Below, piece by piece: positions 28,092-34,599 of a stretch of DNA of 64,000 bases (positions are counted from its first letter, which is position 1; each line of letters starts with the position of its first letter). Location: the NCBI GenBank assembly GCA_951812285.1, contig OX638292.1, positions 2,069,001 to 2,133,000 of the forward strand, in the 5' to 3' direction. Below the pieces are notes generated by a model, which saw only the letters and a list, made by a program, of their open reading frames with translations, did not search any database and had not been told where the DNA came from. A program made the translations under genes and the position numbers. This DNA comes from an uncultured Dehalococcoidia bacterium. Its GTDB lineage: Bacteria; Chloroflexota; Dehalococcoidia; Lucifugimonadales; UBA1127.

Positions 28092-28220
28092 TTGAGTCTC
28101 GTGTGTAGGATACCCACGGTGGGTAATGGCGCGTTAGTTCTAAGCCCCCCCGGATTTTCACGTCGTGAACCCAAACCTGCTGAGCCTTGCGCCCACCTCC
28201 TGCGGGAGGTGAGGGCGTGA
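28092..28220 (+). CDS. Leader ORF (copy A), coupled to the next gene
   Basis: A 42-codon frame from TTG 28092, behind GGGAGGT (28079-28085, 6-nt spacer). It begins LSLVCRIP, passes a short poly-C run (28145-28151, 7 C) encoding SPP, continues FSRREPKPAEPCAHLLREV, and ends in TGA 28218-28220. That TGA overlaps the GTG start (28217-28219) of the downstream gene. Translation therefore runs through the ribosome-binding-site hairpin and ends on the next start codon, a classic layout for translational coupling. The same C-terminal sequence exists out of frame in copies B and C. Confidence 0.6.
   Translation: MSLVCRIPTVGNGALVLSPPGFSRREPKPAEPCAHLLREVRA
28194..28211 (+). promoter_or_regulatory. SD-sequestering hairpin with UGCG loop (copy A)
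   Basis: CACCTCC (28194-28200) pairs perfectly with GGAGGTG (28205-28211) around TGCG. The 3' arm is the ribosome binding site of the GTG-initiated gene at 28217. The closing C-G pair with a UNCG loop is an extra-stable tetraloop class. Folding would hide the ribosome binding site unless a ribosome translating the leader opens it. Confidence 0.65.
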
Positions 28221-28846
28221 GGCCCAATGCTCTCAGCCCGTTGCTGCGCCGGTGGCCGCTGCCGGTTATTGTTCTCCTGCTGTTCCTGCTGGCCGCCGTC
28301 ACTGCACTGTGGATCGCGGCGGCGCAGGACGACCCGGGCGCGTCGGCCGTGCTGAGCACGGAGGGCGACCCGCGCCTTCTGACCGGATTGAGTGCCGATG
28401 TTGGCCCTGACGGGGTTGCGCTCGCCTGGTCGGTGGACGAGAGCCTAGGGGAGCGGGTCACCGGCTTCAACTGCGTCTACCACACGCCGGGACATCTTGA
28501 GACGGGAGTTGGCGGGGCCGTGCCCTGTGAGCCGCTGCTGACCGCGGCCGACGCGCGCGGACGCATCGTGACCGGCCTGCCGGAGTACGGCGACTACGAC
28601 TTCGAGGTGGCCGTCCTGGAGACGATGGGCGAGCCGGGCTGCCTGCGCTTCGACGTGCTGCAGGACAACCAGAACCCGAACACGATCCACCTGTACGAGG
28701 TGTACACGGACGAGGCGGCGTTGGAGGCGCGCCGGCAGGCGCCCCACTACCTGAAGTGGCGCGACGCCGTGGCGGACTGGCGCGACGGAGACGCCATTCG
28801 GCGCGTGTGCACCAACGTCTACCCGCCGGACGACGAGTGGCGGTAG
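28217..28846 (+). CDS. Secreted FnIII protein fused to half an ABM monooxygenase domain
   Basis: A 209-residue exported protein. A signal anchor (about residues 13-37) is followed by one FnIII-like domain (about 55-135: LSADVGPDGVALAWSVDE to GDYDFEVAVLE). The remainder matches only the second half of an antibiotic-biosynthesis-monooxygenase (YgiN/ABM) domain: EPGCLRFDVLQD, LYEVYTDEAALEARRQAPHY, then NVYPPDDEW. The first strands of the ABM fold are missing, so it looks like a chimera made by recombination and is unlikely to be a working oxygenase. GTG 28217 corresponds to the ATG of the sister genes at 31479 and 34600, which also begin MR-P. The next gene follows after 12 nt. Confidence 0.78.
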   Translation: MRPNALSPLLRRWPLPVIVLLLFLLAAVTALWIAAAQDDPGASAVLSTEGDPRLLTGLSADVGPDGVALAWSVDESLGERVTGFNCVYHTPGHLETGVGGAVPCEPLLTAADARGRIVTGLPEYGDYDFEVAVLETMGEPGCLRFDVLQDNQNPNTIHLYEVYTDEAALEARRQAPHYLKWRDAVADWRDGDAIRRVCTNVYPPDDEWR

Positions 28847-28858
28847 GGACGGAATGTA

Positions 28859-30679
28859 ATGCTATGGCGCACAGTACCGCACAGGCACGGTCTTCTTGTC
28901 GGCGGGGGCGTAGCCGTTGCAGCGGCGTTTCTAGCGCTGCTAGCCCTTGGCTGTGAACCTGAGCCGGGGCAGGCGCCGAGGGCAGATGAACCCGCAGCCA
29001 CGTCCGCGCTGCCGCCTGATGCCGGCGTCGCCCCAACGCGATCAGCGCCGGTGGCCAAGCCTGCACCCACGGCGGCCCCCAAACCAACTCCGGCGGAAGC
29101 AAGCAAGTCTCCCATTGACACACCACCTACCGCGGCTCCCGCACCCACGACAGCCCCCACACCCACGGCGGAAGCAAGCAAGTCTCCCATTGACGCACCG
29201 CCTACCCCGTTGCCGAAAGCCGATGACCCCTTTGCCAAGTGGAACACCCTGTTGGAGCCACAGTCGTGGTGGAAGGAGTCCGAGCCCTATTCATGCCTCT
29301 CGCCGCACAAGGAGACATCGCCTTGGATAGATGAAGGAATGACGGATCTCGGCGGAGCCGACGCGCTGTCGCTCATTCGCTACTTCGGCAACGGCAGCTA
29401 TCTACGGTACGGCTACATGGGCTTTGAGGGTTGCTCCCCCATCGGAAAGTACCCGGACAGGACGCACCTGGACCCGCCGGCGGACCCTGCGTACTACTCT
29501 CTGGAAAACTTGAACATAACCGTTGACATTGTCCGCGTAGCCCCGGACGCCCCTGGGTGGAGTGAGGACGACGGTGCGCGGGAGACCATGTCCCTAGAGG
29601 AGGCGGTGGACATCTTGAACGAGAACGTTGCCGCCTACTACACCAAGATATCGCAGGGCAAGCTCCGCATGCGGTTCCTTGAGGGCATCGAATTTGCGCT
29701 GGAGGGCGTAGGGTCGCCACAGGACGTGGAGGAGCAGCACATGCGCGTCACCGGACTGCGTGACTGCCGCGGTGATGCGGGGCAGAGTCAGCAATGCAGC
29801 TACGGGGCGCTGGGCGGCATCAACCGGCTGCTGCTGACGGACGTGACGGCCGATACCGGCGGCTTTGCGTACAACGGCAGCGCTCAGTTCGGCTTGGTGA
29901 GTCTGCGCAAGGCCAATATGGAGGTGCTGGTCCATGAGATCGGCCACGGGTGGATGCAATGGCCGCACTCCTACGCGGAGGTGCTCTGGAAACCCAATGG
30001 GCCTGACGGCGACGTCGATGCGCCCAACTCGTACAGCAACGCCCTGGACTTCATGTCAGGTCTTGCCCTGTGGCCCGTCCCGGGCTGGCACCAGGACATG
30101 CCGTCCACCCTGGCAATCAATCGCTACGCCGCAGGGTGGATCGACCCGGAGGAGGTAGCCCTGCACTTGAACGACAACGCGACGTATACCCTGCGCCCTC
30201 CAAGGCAGGGAGGCCACCAGTTCCTGGTCATCTCATCCGGGCGGACCGGCGCCTTCACCACCCTGGAGGTGCTGGACGAGCGAAACCTCGTTTACATTGA
30301 AGACGTGCCCAAGGTGTTCGACCCAAAGGCCCCCGGTGGCGAGCGGCGATACCGCTACCAGGGGGTATTCGTCAGCCGCTATGACCAGTCAACCGGCACC
30401 GGAGCGCAGGCTCGCTTTGGTCCGGCACTGTACGACACAAGGAACCCCGATTATGAGACGGACGTGGGCTGGGGCCGCGACGATCACTCCGTGATACCAG
30501 ACGGAGAGGCGCGGGACATTGGCGGCGGGGTGCGGGTGGAGGTGTCGCGCAATGGGGACGGCAGCTACACGGTCGCAGTGACCGGCGGCCGGGTTGCGTC
30601 CTTTGCGCCGTGGTGCAATGTCATCTGGTTTGCGCCCGGCGAGTACGACACTGGCTGCGCGCTGGACGTCTCCGGTTGA
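28859..30679 (+). CDS. Zinc-metalloprotease-like lipoprotein
   Basis: A 606-residue lipoprotein with a signal peptide and lipobox LALGC (Cys about residue 31), a Pro/Thr/Ala linker to about residue 120, then an M6/M11-like peptidase region. The zinc motif HEIGH lies at 359-363 and the likely third ligand at His370 (WPHSY), one residue further than in standard HExxHxxGxxH enzymes. A distal sandwich domain (about 430-600) ends in NPDYETDVGWGRDDHS and VRVEVSRNGDGSYTVAVTGG. It probably digests extracellular protein at the cell surface. It is the second gene of the 28217 operon and so inherits the leader switch transcriptionally. The ribosome binding site before ATG 28859 is weak. Confidence 0.8.
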   Translation: MLWRTVPHRHGLLVGGGVAVAAAFLALLALGCEPEPGQAPRADEPAATSALPPDAGVAPTRSAPVAKPAPTAAPKPTPAEASKSPIDTPPTAAPAPTTAPTPTAEASKSPIDAPPTPLPKADDPFAKWNTLLEPQSWWKESEPYSCLSPHKETSPWIDEGMTDLGGADALSLIRYFGNGSYLRYGYMGFEGCSPIGKYPDRTHLDPPADPAYYSLENLNITVDIVRVAPDAPGWSEDDGARETMSLEEAVDILNENVAAYYTKISQGKLRMRFLEGIEFALEGVGSPQDVEEQHMRVTGLRDCRGDAGQSQQCSYGALGGINRLLLTDVTADTGGFAYNGSAQFGLVSLRKANMEVLVHEIGHGWMQWPHSYAEVLWKPNGPDGDVDAPNSYSNALDFMSGLALWPVPGWHQDMPSTLAINRYAAGWIDPEEVALHLNDNATYTLRPPRQGGHQFLVISSGRTGAFTTLEVLDERNLVYIEDVPKVFDPKAPGGERRYRYQGVFVSRYDQSTGTGAQARFGPALYDTRNPDYETDVGWGRDDHSVIPDGEARDIGGGVRVEVSRNGDGSYTVAVTGGRVASFAPWCNVIWFAPGEYDTGCALDVSG

Positions 30680-30765
30680 GCGGTGCACGAAAGGCTGCTG
30701 CCCAATCCGTCGGGAGACCTCCTTCGTCAGGCTCAGGACGGAGTCAGGGCGAACGGAGCAATGCA

Positions 30766-30795
30766 AACGGGGCGCCGCGTGTGCGCCGCCCCGTT
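30766..30795. terminator. GC-rich inverted repeat between convergent genes
   Basis: AACGGGGC at 30766-30773 pairs with GCCCCGTT at 30788-30795 between the protease gene and the convergent small gene at 30826. There is no U-tract on either side, so it would be at best a weak bidirectional terminator. Confidence 0.4.
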
Positions 30796-30825
30796 CGTCT
30801 TGTCCGACTCAGAAGTTGTTCGGGG

Positions 30826-31182
30826 CTACTCCCAGACGCCTACGGCGCAGCCGGTGCCGGCGGGAGTGCGGTAGCCGGGCTCGTAGCAGATGGTCTCCAT
30901 CCTCGTGTCGCCCATTGCGCCGGCGACCGCGACCCAGTTCAGGGTCTCGGTGGTGGCGGACTGCAGGCGGACGCGCGGAAGGCCGGTGAGGATTTCGGGG
31001 TCCGCCGCCTCCATGCCCTTGATGGCGAGACGGTCAAGCTCCTCGTCCACGACGAAGTGGCTGAGGCCGCCGGTGCAGGCGAAGGCCACGGTCTTGTCGG
31101 TGTCCCATTCCTCGATGGCCTGCCGATAGGGAGTGAATCGGGATCTACGGGGGCAATTATGCCGCATTCTGCGATTCGTCAC
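30826..31182 (-). pseudogene. Truncated gene fused to kinase-type upstream region
   Basis: A minus-strand frame of 118 codons. The last 95 or so (WDTDKTVAFACTGG to GTGCAVGVWE) look like the C-terminal part of a real protein that I do not recognise. The first 23 codons are made from intergenic DNA: the segment around 31117-31182 matches the region upstream of the hybrid kinase (27925-27985), and the match ends at CGAGG, the kinase ribosome binding site. So a gene lost its 5' part and was joined to the kinase promoter region. No good start codon with a ribosome binding site is present. Confidence 0.6.
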
Positions 31183-31242
31183 AAGGTGTTACGCCATTTT
31201 CCTCACATCGTCACAGCTCCGTCACACCTACGATGGTAAGAT
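31178..31242 (+). promoter_or_regulatory. Four-half-site operator/promoter, copy 4
   Basis: Half-sites start at 31178 (GTCACA), 31188 (GTTACG), 31210 (GTCACA) and 31221 (GTCACA), again 10/22/11 nt apart. TAAGAT at 31237-31242 is 10 nt after the last one. It faces the leader at 31281 and the FnIII exoprotein. On the minus side the kinase gene has been replaced by the truncated frame at 30826. Confidence 0.7.
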
Positions 31243-31280
31243 CTTGATCAGGCTATGCCCGGAGAAGAGGAGGGGATACT

Positions 31281-31430
31281 TTGGCTCTCGTACAGAGACA
31301 ACCTGAATTGGCAACGGCGACACCGGCGACGGTCGGCGTGACTCCCGCGATCGATGCCACCCCCGCTCGTTGCGCCCTTAGTAGCGCGTTAGTTCTATCC
31401 CCCCCCCCCCCCCCGATTTTCACCGCCTAA
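31281..31430 (+). CDS. Leader ORF (copy B) with 16-C tract, out of coupling frame
   Basis: TTG 31281 follows AGGAGG (31268-31273). The frame begins LALVQRQPELATATPA, reads SSALVL, passes through the C tract as SPPPPP, then stops early (IFTA, TAA 31428-31430). This is 48 nt before the ATG of the next gene. In the +1 frame after the tract the sequence encodes FSPPKSDIPEPCAHLLRKV, matching copy A, and ends in a TGA overlapping ATG 31479 (ATGA). Loss of one C or gain of two would join the leader to that frame. Confidence 0.55.
   Translation: MALVQRQPELATATPATVGVTPAIDATPARCALSSALVLSPPPPPIFTA
31399..31414 (+). repeat. Poly-C tract, 16 C (copy B)
   Basis: Sixteen consecutive C residues inside the leader ORF. 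The equivalent runs are 7 C at 28145 and 17 C at 34519. Runs this long slip during replication, and here slippage would change the leader reading frame. Confidence 0.9.
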
Positions 31431-31455
31431 GTCCGATATTCCTGAGCCCTGCGCC

Positions 31456-31473
31456 CACCTCCTTCGGAAGGTG
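31456..31473 (+). promoter_or_regulatory. SD-sequestering hairpin with UUCG loop (copy B)
   Basis: CACCTCC (31456-31462) pairs with GAAGGTG (31467-31473) around TTCG, with one C-A mismatch. The 3' arm is the ribosome binding site for ATG 31479. The C(UUCG)G cap is the most stable tetraloop known. Confidence 0.55.
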
Positions 31474-31478
31474 ACAGC

Positions 31479-34391
31479 ATGAGGCACCCCACTCTCGCCC
31501 CATTCTTCCGCCCGTGGCCTCTGGGCCGTCTCGCGGCGCTGTCCCTCGCCCTCCTTGCCATCATGGCAGTGTCCTGGTCCGGAACCTCACCCGCCGGAGC
31601 GCAGGCCGACTTCGAGCCCGACGCGCAGGTGATCGCAGATGTCCGGGGCTATTCGGCAGAGACGCAAAACGGGTACGACCACGTGCTGCGCTGGTACCGG
31701 GTTCTGCACACCTTCGATGCCCTCGAGGGCATGACCGCCGCCGAGGCCCAGGACAACGCCGACACGTATTGGGCAGCCCGCTGGGACCCGGTGGTGGAGG
31801 AATTGACGAACCTGGAGACCCAGGACGGTTACGCACCCGACGCTCAGGTGGTCGCCGACGTTCGGGGCTACTCGCGGGAGACGGACAACGGCCATGAGCA
31901 TGTGAAGCGGTGGATGCGGACATTGAGCGCATTCGGCGAGATTGAGACTATGACCGCCGCCGAGGCCCAGGACCTCGCCGACACGTACACCGCAGCTCGC
32001 TGGGACCCTGTGGTCGCTGAGTTGAGTGCGATGGAAGCGGCGGCCTCTGAGCCGGAGCCTACACCTGCGCCCACGCCCACACCGGTACCCAACCGGGCGC
32101 CGGTGGTGAATACACAGGCCGACTATTACCCCTGGTTCACCGGGAACAACAACGCACCCCGTGGCACCCTGGTCAGCAAGCCTTTCTACGGCATCTTCTC
32201 CGACCCCGACGGCGATAATCTGACCTACGCCGTGGCCATCACCGGCGGCGACAGCGGGCTGGTGGACGTCTTGCAATTCCATAATGATGGAGGCAGCGAT
32301 GCCCAGGCGGCGCAGAATGGCCAACCCCTTGAGAATGTACTGCGAGTGTTCTTCCAGGCCGATGCAGAGGATGACTGGGACGCTATCCAGCCCCCGCTGC
32401 CCAACCCGCTGTCGATCACGGTCACGCTGACGGCGACCGACCCCGACGGCCTCTCCGTCTCCCTCGACGGAAACTTCCTCATCGGCTGGGAGCCGGCCTG
32501 TGAGCAGGCGCCGCCCGAGGACGTGTCGGCCCTTGGCGTTCCAAGCGCGTTGGTGGCGTTCTGGGATGCGCCCAGCGACGAAAACGCATGCGAGCCGTCC
32601 GGTTACTCGGTCGAGGCCAGGAGCGCCGCCGGCGGCGACTGGAGGTCCGAGACCGTGGGGCCGCTCGCCACCCGTCATGTCCTCAACGATCTGACGCCCG
32701 GCCAGTACGAGTACCGCGTGCGGACCAACTATCCGTCCGGGAAGTCCACCCCACGCGCCCCCCAGGAAGGCCCGACCGGCCAGGGGAATGTGCCGGCGGT
32801 CTGCAACATCGTTCTGACGGTGGCGGCGGACATAGCCGGCGGGGTCAGCGGGTCCTGGACCAACAGGGGCGGACCGGGAACGGGCTGCGTGTCCGGCGGG
32901 GCGTGGCTGCAGTGGAAGGAAGCGGGCCACGACTACTGGGCTTCGTCGTACAAGCTTCCCAACGCGATATGGTGGACGCAGCCCTTCGCCTTCGGCGGGC
33001 TCGATGCAGGAACCGCATACGACTTCAGAGTGGTTGCCTCCGACGCCCGGTGCATCGGCGTAGCCGCCGATTGCACGCATACCCACGACAGCGATGCGGT
33101 CAGCGCCACCGTCCTGGCCGACCCCACAAGGCCTGCCGATGCGAACAGCCCCCGTAACCTTCGCGTCGAGGCCGACAACAACAGCGGCATCTCCCTCACC
33201 TGGGGCTCGCCTGCCTCCACGCCTGCCGGGTCCACGCTGACCGCCTACGTCGTGGAGTGGCAGACCGGCGCTGACGCCGCAGAAACGGTCGTGCTTGCGG
33301 ACACCGGCAGCACCGAGCCAACGGATCCCTTCGTTGCGCGCAGGCACCGCATCACCGGGCTGACCGACGGGAACGCCTACACCGTGCGCATCGCCGCCCG
33401 GTTCACCAACAGCGTCCTGAATACTACCCAGGATGCCTGGTCGACCCCCGCGGCGCCCGTCACCGTGTGGTCGGAGCCGACGCAGGTCTGGCTCGATAGC
33501 AACACCCCCACCCACAACAGTGACATTGGCAGGACATTCTTTTATTCCGATAGCAACAAAGGCTTTGGAAGCTCCATATGCGAGGAGAACGGCGGTGACA
33601 CCATCAACTGTCCGGGTCGGACTATTGTCAGCCTGGATTCAACCGGCTCGCTGACGGCCAGCGTCACGCACACAGTCGGTGGCGTATCGACAACCTCCTC
33701 CTTATATGAGGGCGAGGTGGGCGGCCCGGCAGCCTTCCTCGTGTACGCGTCGGGCGGGCTCAGCGAGCTGGTCGTCGTCTGGGAAGGCTACGATTCCAAC
33801 CCCGATAACCTCGACGCCTACGTCGTGCAGCACCGCCAGGGCACGAGCGGGGCCTGGACCGACACCGTCGTCACGGACACAACCAAGCGCACCCACACGA
33901 TCACCGGGCTGGACCCGGGGTCAGTAACCCCAAACACCTGGCAGGTCAGGGTCAGGGGGCGAGTCACCGACGGGATGGACCCTGTGGTGACGCGCACCCT
34001 GGGGTTCACCTCCGAGATCCTGACCGTCAAGACGTTCATCCTCTGGAACAAGCTTCCGCGCTATCCCACCGGGATCGAGGTCACGCCGGGCAGCGAGTCG
34101 CTGGTCGTCGAGTGGGAGCCGCCGGAACAGAGCGACCGCTCCTTCGCGCACGCCTACCAGGTGCGCCACCGGGAACGGGGCGGAGACGGAAGCTGGACCG
34201 TGAGCGACGTGCTTTTTCCGCGCCCGACCCTTCGCATGTGCCGGCTGCCCTTCTGCGAGAACCCGCGGTCGTACACCATCACGGGCCTCACCGCGGGAAC
34301 GGAGTACGACGTGGAGGTGCAGGCCCACAACGCCAACGGCGCCGGTCCCTGGGCCACCACGTGGTCGGCCCATGTCCCGAACGATCCTTAA
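31479..34391 (+). CDS. Secreted FnIII protein with two N-terminal 65-residue repeats (first)
   Basis: A 970-residue exported protein. A signal peptide (about residues 13-42) is followed by two copies of an unnamed repeat of about 65 residues. Its landmarks are PDAQVxADVRGY, NGxxHVxRWxRxL, MTAAEAQDxADTY and ARWDPVVxEL. After a Pro-rich spacer come a cadherin/Ig-like segment (DPDGDNLTYAVAI, about 225-330) and at least four FnIII domains (about 335-420, 530-640, 725-820, 855-965) ending GAGPWATTWSAHV. Cysteine pairs in the middle suggest disulfides. There is no cell-wall anchor. ATG 31479 is behind the hairpin-hidden ribosome binding site and the leader. A paralogue follows 200 nt downstream. 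Confidence 0.85.
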   Translation: MRHPTLAPFFRPWPLGRLAALSLALLAIMAVSWSGTSPAGAQADFEPDAQVIADVRGYSAETQNGYDHVLRWYRVLHTFDALEGMTAAEAQDNADTYWAARWDPVVEELTNLETQDGYAPDAQVVADVRGYSRETDNGHEHVKRWMRTLSAFGEIETMTAAEAQDLADTYTAARWDPVVAELSAMEAAASEPEPTPAPTPTPVPNRAPVVNTQADYYPWFTGNNNAPRGTLVSKPFYGIFSDPDGDNLTYAVAITGGDSGLVDVLQFHNDGGSDAQAAQNGQPLENVLRVFFQADAEDDWDAIQPPLPNPLSITVTLTATDPDGLSVSLDGNFLIGWEPACEQAPPEDVSALGVPSALVAFWDAPSDENACEPSGYSVEARSAAGGDWRSETVGPLATRHVLNDLTPGQYEYRVRTNYPSGKSTPRAPQEGPTGQGNVPAVCNIVLTVAADIAGGVSGSWTNRGGPGTGCVSGGAWLQWKEAGHDYWASSYKLPNAIWWTQPFAFGGLDAGTAYDFRVVASDARCIGVAADCTHTHDSDAVSATVLADPTRPADANSPRNLRVEADNNSGISLTWGSPASTPAGSTLTAYVVEWQTGADAAETVVLADTGSTEPTDPFVARRHRITGLTDGNAYTVRIAARFTNSVLNTTQDAWSTPAAPVTVWSEPTQVWLDSNTPTHNSDIGRTFFYSDSNKGFGSSICEENGGDTINCPGRTIVSLDSTGSLTASVTHTVGGVSTTSSLYEGEVGGPAAFLVYASGGLSELVVVWEGYDSNPDNLDAYVVQHRQGTSGAWTDTVVTDTTKRTHTITGLDPGSVTPNTWQVRVRGRVTDGMDPVVTRTLGFTSEILTVKTFILWNKLPRYPTGIEVTPGSESLVVEWEPPEQSDRSFAHAYQVRHRERGGDGSWTVSDVLFPRPTLRMCRLPFCENPRSYTITGLTAGTEYDVEVQAHNANGAGPWATTWSAHVPNDP

Positions 34392-34394
34392 AAG

Positions 34395-34416
34395 TTGTGG
34401 GGGAGTATACCCACAA
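34395..34416 (+). promoter_or_regulatory. Short hairpin between the two FnIII genes
   Basis: TTGTGGG (34395-34401) pairs with CCCACAA (34410-34416). It has no U-tract and lies just before the leader ribosome binding site. The other leaders have a related CCC-N7-GGG arrangement here. No four-half-site operator is present, so the second FnIII gene probably depends on read-through from the first. Confidence 0.4.
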
Positions 34417-34431
34417 AATGGGAGGTGTCTT

Positions 34432-34551
34432 GTGACTATCGAACAGAGAAGACCTGAACAGGTATCGGCCGCCGCGATATCCCATGTCCGACGCGCCGAT
34501 AGTAGCGCATTAGTGCTACCCCCCCCCCCCCCCCCGATTTTCACCGCCTAA
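34432..34551 (+). CDS. Leader ORF (copy C) with 17-C tract, out of coupling frame
   Basis: GTG 34432 follows GGGAGGT (34420-34426). The frame starts VTIEQRRPEQVSAAA, reads SSALVL, passes through the C tract as PPPPPP and stops at TAA 34549-34551 (IFTA), about 50 nt before the next ATG. The frame that would overlap ATG 34600 (FSPPKSDIPEPYAHLLREV, then TGA 34601-34603) is reached by losing one C. The sequence is close to copy B, as expected for tandem paralogues. Confidence 0.55.
   Translation: MTIEQRRPEQVSAAAISHVRRADSSALVLPPPPPPIFTA
34519..34535 (+). repeat. Poly-C tract, 17 C (copy C)
   Basis: Seventeen consecutive C residues in the leader ORF. The upstream codon is CTA here and CTA-T in copy B, so 17 C here and T plus 16 C there leave both leaders in the same frame. 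Confidence 0.9.
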
Positions 34552-34576
34552 GTCCGATATCCCTGAGCCTTACGCC

Positions 34577-34594
34577 CATCTCCTGCGGGAGGTG
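34577..34594 (+). promoter_or_regulatory. SD-sequestering hairpin with UGCG loop (copy C)
   Basis: CATCTCC (34577-34583) pairs with GGAGGTG (34588-34594) around TGCG, with one T-G wobble. The 3' arm is the ribosome binding site of ATG 34600. The compensatory-type C-G to T-G change relative to copy A keeps the stem. Confidence 0.6.
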
Positions 34595-34599
34595 ACGGC

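Noticed and set aside
31399..34535. Poly-C tracts as simple assembly gaps or padding
   Set aside because: They are flanked by well-conserved sequence at both loci, correspond to a 7-C run at a third locus, and preserve the same leader frame. Length error of one base in either cannot be excluded without reads.
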